Positions 62,321 through 64,000 of a stretch of DNA of 64,000 bases are shown piece by piece. A program made the position numbers and the translations under genes. Position 1 is the stretch's first letter. Each line of letters opens with the position of its first letter. The stretch comes from Pyrus communis (Eukaryota > Streptophyta > Magnoliopsida > Rosales > Rosaceae), in the NCBI RefSeq assembly GCF_963583255.1, contig NC_084805.1, positions 5,039,060 to 5,103,059 on the forward strand, given 5' to 3'. The notes beneath the pieces were generated by a model. It was not told the DNA's origin. It made no database searches and saw nothing but the letters and a program-made list of their open reading frames with translations.

Positions 62321-62502
62321 TGTAAGAAATTGATATGCAATTGATTTGTATTTACTCAAAAGGTGGAGCCACCAACTTATAGTTACAGAAGCATCCTAAT
62401 ATGGTTCCTACAATCAAGCTAAGTCATCTACAAATAAGGAAACAAGTCATTTACAATATCGACAGATTCTACATTCCATTCTTAGCTCGATCTCCTTCAA
62501 CA
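62321..62502 (-). repeat. 3' LTR of the copia element, 182 bp
   Basis: On the minus strand it begins TGTTGAAGGAG directly after the polypurine tract and ends TTTCTTACA, so it has TG..CA ends. It overlaps the last codons of pol. Confidence 0.8.
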
Positions 62503-63170
62503 CTCCCTGTCAAGTTGGAGTGTATGTTTATAACACTCAACTTGCCAAGGAGCACTTCAAACTGTGTCGAGCTTAATGGCTTAGTGAACAAATCAGCCGG
62601 CTGGTTTTCAGTTCGAATATGAGATGTCTGAATCATCCCTTGTTGAATATTCTCTCGAACCAGGTGGCAATCTATCTCTATGTGTTTGGTTCTCTCATGA
62701 AACACCGGATTCGATGCTATGTGTATAGCCGCTTGATTGTCACAGAATAAGGTTACGGGCTGTGTGTGATCAACTCCCAAATCCTTCAAAATATTCTTCA
62801 ACCATGTGATTTCACAGCAAGTGGTAGTCATCGAACGATACTCGGCTTCTGCACTTGAACGCAATATTGTCGTCTGTTTCTTAGTCTTCCAAGAGAGCGG
62901 TGCTTGCCCAAGTAAAATGCAGTATCCCGTGATTGATCTCCTTGTGTCTTTGCAACGTGCCCAATCTGCATCACAAAATGCCTGCAATTGAAGTGATCCC
63001 GTAGATGGGAGCAGAATACCTTGACCCGATGTATGCTTAATATACTTAAGCACTTTATGGGCTGCTTCCAAATGCGGTTGTCGTGGCTTGTCCATAAACT
63101 GGCTTAGCACATGCACGGCATAAGTCAGGTCCGGCCTAATTATGGTCAAATATATCAATCTTCCAACCAT
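62469..63170 (-). pseudogene. Copia RNase H and end of reverse transcriptase
   Basis: This holds the tail of the reverse transcriptase ([15 protein letters not shown]) and the RNase H domain of a copia polyprotein. Landmarks are the catalytic residues in FCDADWA, the SSAEAEYR block with its acid residues, [12 protein letters not shown], and the C-terminal [16 protein letters not shown]. The frame is open to its natural end, inside the LTR start. It is out of frame by one step with the preceding segment, so in the element as found it cannot be made as part of one polyprotein. Confidence 0.9.
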
Positions 63171-63193
63171 TCTTCTGTATGCCGAAGCATCAT

Positions 63194-63946
63194 CTAATAA
63201 CCTTCCATTGGATTGTGTAGTGATAAATTTTGTTCCATAGGGAACCGAGAAGGTTTGACCCCTAAGAATCCAGCATCATCCAAAATCTCCAAGGCATATT
63301 TACGTTGCGACAAACTGATTCCATGCCGTGACCTGGCAACTTCGATGCCAAGGAAGTACTTCAGCTGTCCCAAATCCTTAAGCTTGAATTGGTTGGCTAA
63401 GAATAATTTCGTGTTCTCTATATCCTCCAAATTGTTCCCTGCCAATATGACATCATCAACATATACGAGTAATACCATGAGGTTGCCTTGACGACTTCGG
63501 ACGAACAGAGAGTAGTCGGATCGTGACTGTTGGAATCCCGCAGCTTTGAGGGCAGTAGACAACTTGATAAACCACTGCCTAGATGCCTGTTTTAAACCGT
63601 ACAACGACTTGTGCAATTTACAGACCCGATGCTCCCCCTTTCGTCCGAAACCGGGAGGCAAAGACATGAACACCTCCTCATTAAGATCACCATTCAAAAA
63701 CGCGTTGTTCACATCCAATTGGTGGAGATGCCAGCCACGCAGAGAAGCCACACTAAGCAGGACACGGACGGTCACCAGTTTGGCAACTGGAGCAAAAGTT
63801 TCCCTGTAATCAATCCCTTCAACTTGATTGTAGCCCTTTGCCACTAAGCGGGCTTTGTAGCGTTCGACCGTACCATCAGCCTTCAATTTCACCTTATACA
63901 CCCACTTACAGCCGATCAGCCGTTTATGAGGTGGCAACGGCACCAA
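63194..63946 (-). pseudogene. Copia reverse transcriptase domain
   Basis: Most of the copia reverse transcriptase is open here: [49 protein letters not shown] and the catalytic YVDD box in VLLVYVDD. The frame ends with TAG at 63194-63196, just before the expected junction to RNase H. Comparing the two frames places a single-base indel at about 63205-63240. The coding sequence continues unbroken to the right edge of the window. Confidence 0.92.
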
Positions 63947-64000
63947 GCTCCAAGTCTCATTGGCCTGTAGGGCATCAATCTCAGATTTTATGGCGGCACG

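Larger units (their letters stand above)
62321..64000 (-). mobile_element. Ty1/copia retrotransposon, 3' part
   Basis: The element runs leftward and its 5' part lies beyond the right edge of the window. In order on the minus strand it shows reverse transcriptase, RNase H, a polypurine tract (ACAGGGAG) and a 3' LTR ending at 62321. The five bases outside the LTR are AGAAC (62316-62320), which should recur at the other end if the insertion is intact. Short LTRs and the pol sequence suggest the Ale/Retrofit group; this is an inference. Confidence 0.9.

Overview
This is plant nuclear DNA, most likely from a woody rosid and probably a Rosaceae species of the apple/pear group. Genes have many short introns with GT-AG borders, intergenic DNA is AT-rich, and LTR retrotransposons, a PIF/Harbinger transposon, hAT relics, MITEs and a tRNA-derived SINE fill the space between genes. 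The species guess rests on recalled similarity of the protein sequences; no database was searched.

Seven protein-coding host genes can be supported. (1) Arginine decarboxylase, intronless, + strand, 1859-4051, with a GC-rich hairpin and an 11-codon upstream ORF in its leader. (2) UFD1, + strand, 20199-23936, nine coding exons, 319 aa. (3) A GC1/SulA-type SDR39U1-like chloroplast protein, - strand, 30650-35918, thirteen exons, 353 aa. (4) Mitochondrial ribosomal protein S31, + strand, 37363-37656. (5) An unrecognised four-helix membrane protein, - strand, 38953-39905, two exons. (6) Complex I subunit B22/NDUFB9, - strand, 42574-44683, five exons, with a second possible last exon downstream. 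(7) A kinesin-7 of the NACK-like group, - strand, 45963-51265, thirteen exons, 928 aa. The exon chains given for the multi-exon genes keep frame from ATG to stop.

Gene order is informative. From memory of Arabidopsis gene numbers, UFD1, GC1/SulA, S31m and the kinesin correspond to consecutive loci AT2G21270-AT2G21300. ADC2 and the B22 subunit are neighbours at AT4G34710/AT4G34700. Here the first set lies inside the second pair, so this segment may keep an older arrangement that was split in Arabidopsis.

The rest is mobile DNA. 4.4-13.2 kb holds a decayed Ty3/gypsy gag remnant (- strand), minisatellites and foldback elements. 13.2-17.9 kb is a tandemly duplicated hAT relic whose first unit carries a 2503-bp LTR-like insertion with a perfect 5-bp target duplication. 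24.7-25.6 kb is LTR-like. 25665-29880 is a whole PIF/Harbinger element with TTA target duplications, both ORFs and nonsense decay. 54.3-61.1 kb is a pile of LTR-derived and Harbinger-derived pieces. 62321 to the right edge is the 3' part of a Ty1/copia element (- strand) with a 182-bp LTR, RNase H and reverse transcriptase. The genes are housekeeping functions (polyamine synthesis, protein quality control, plastid division, mitochondrial translation and respiration, cytokinesis) and do not form one pathway. I found no clear new multi-gene system. The best candidates for new biology are the ADC leader, the unrecognised membrane protein, the second NDUFB9 terminal exon, the GC-AG intron of the kinesin gene and the G-box-rich Harbinger end.
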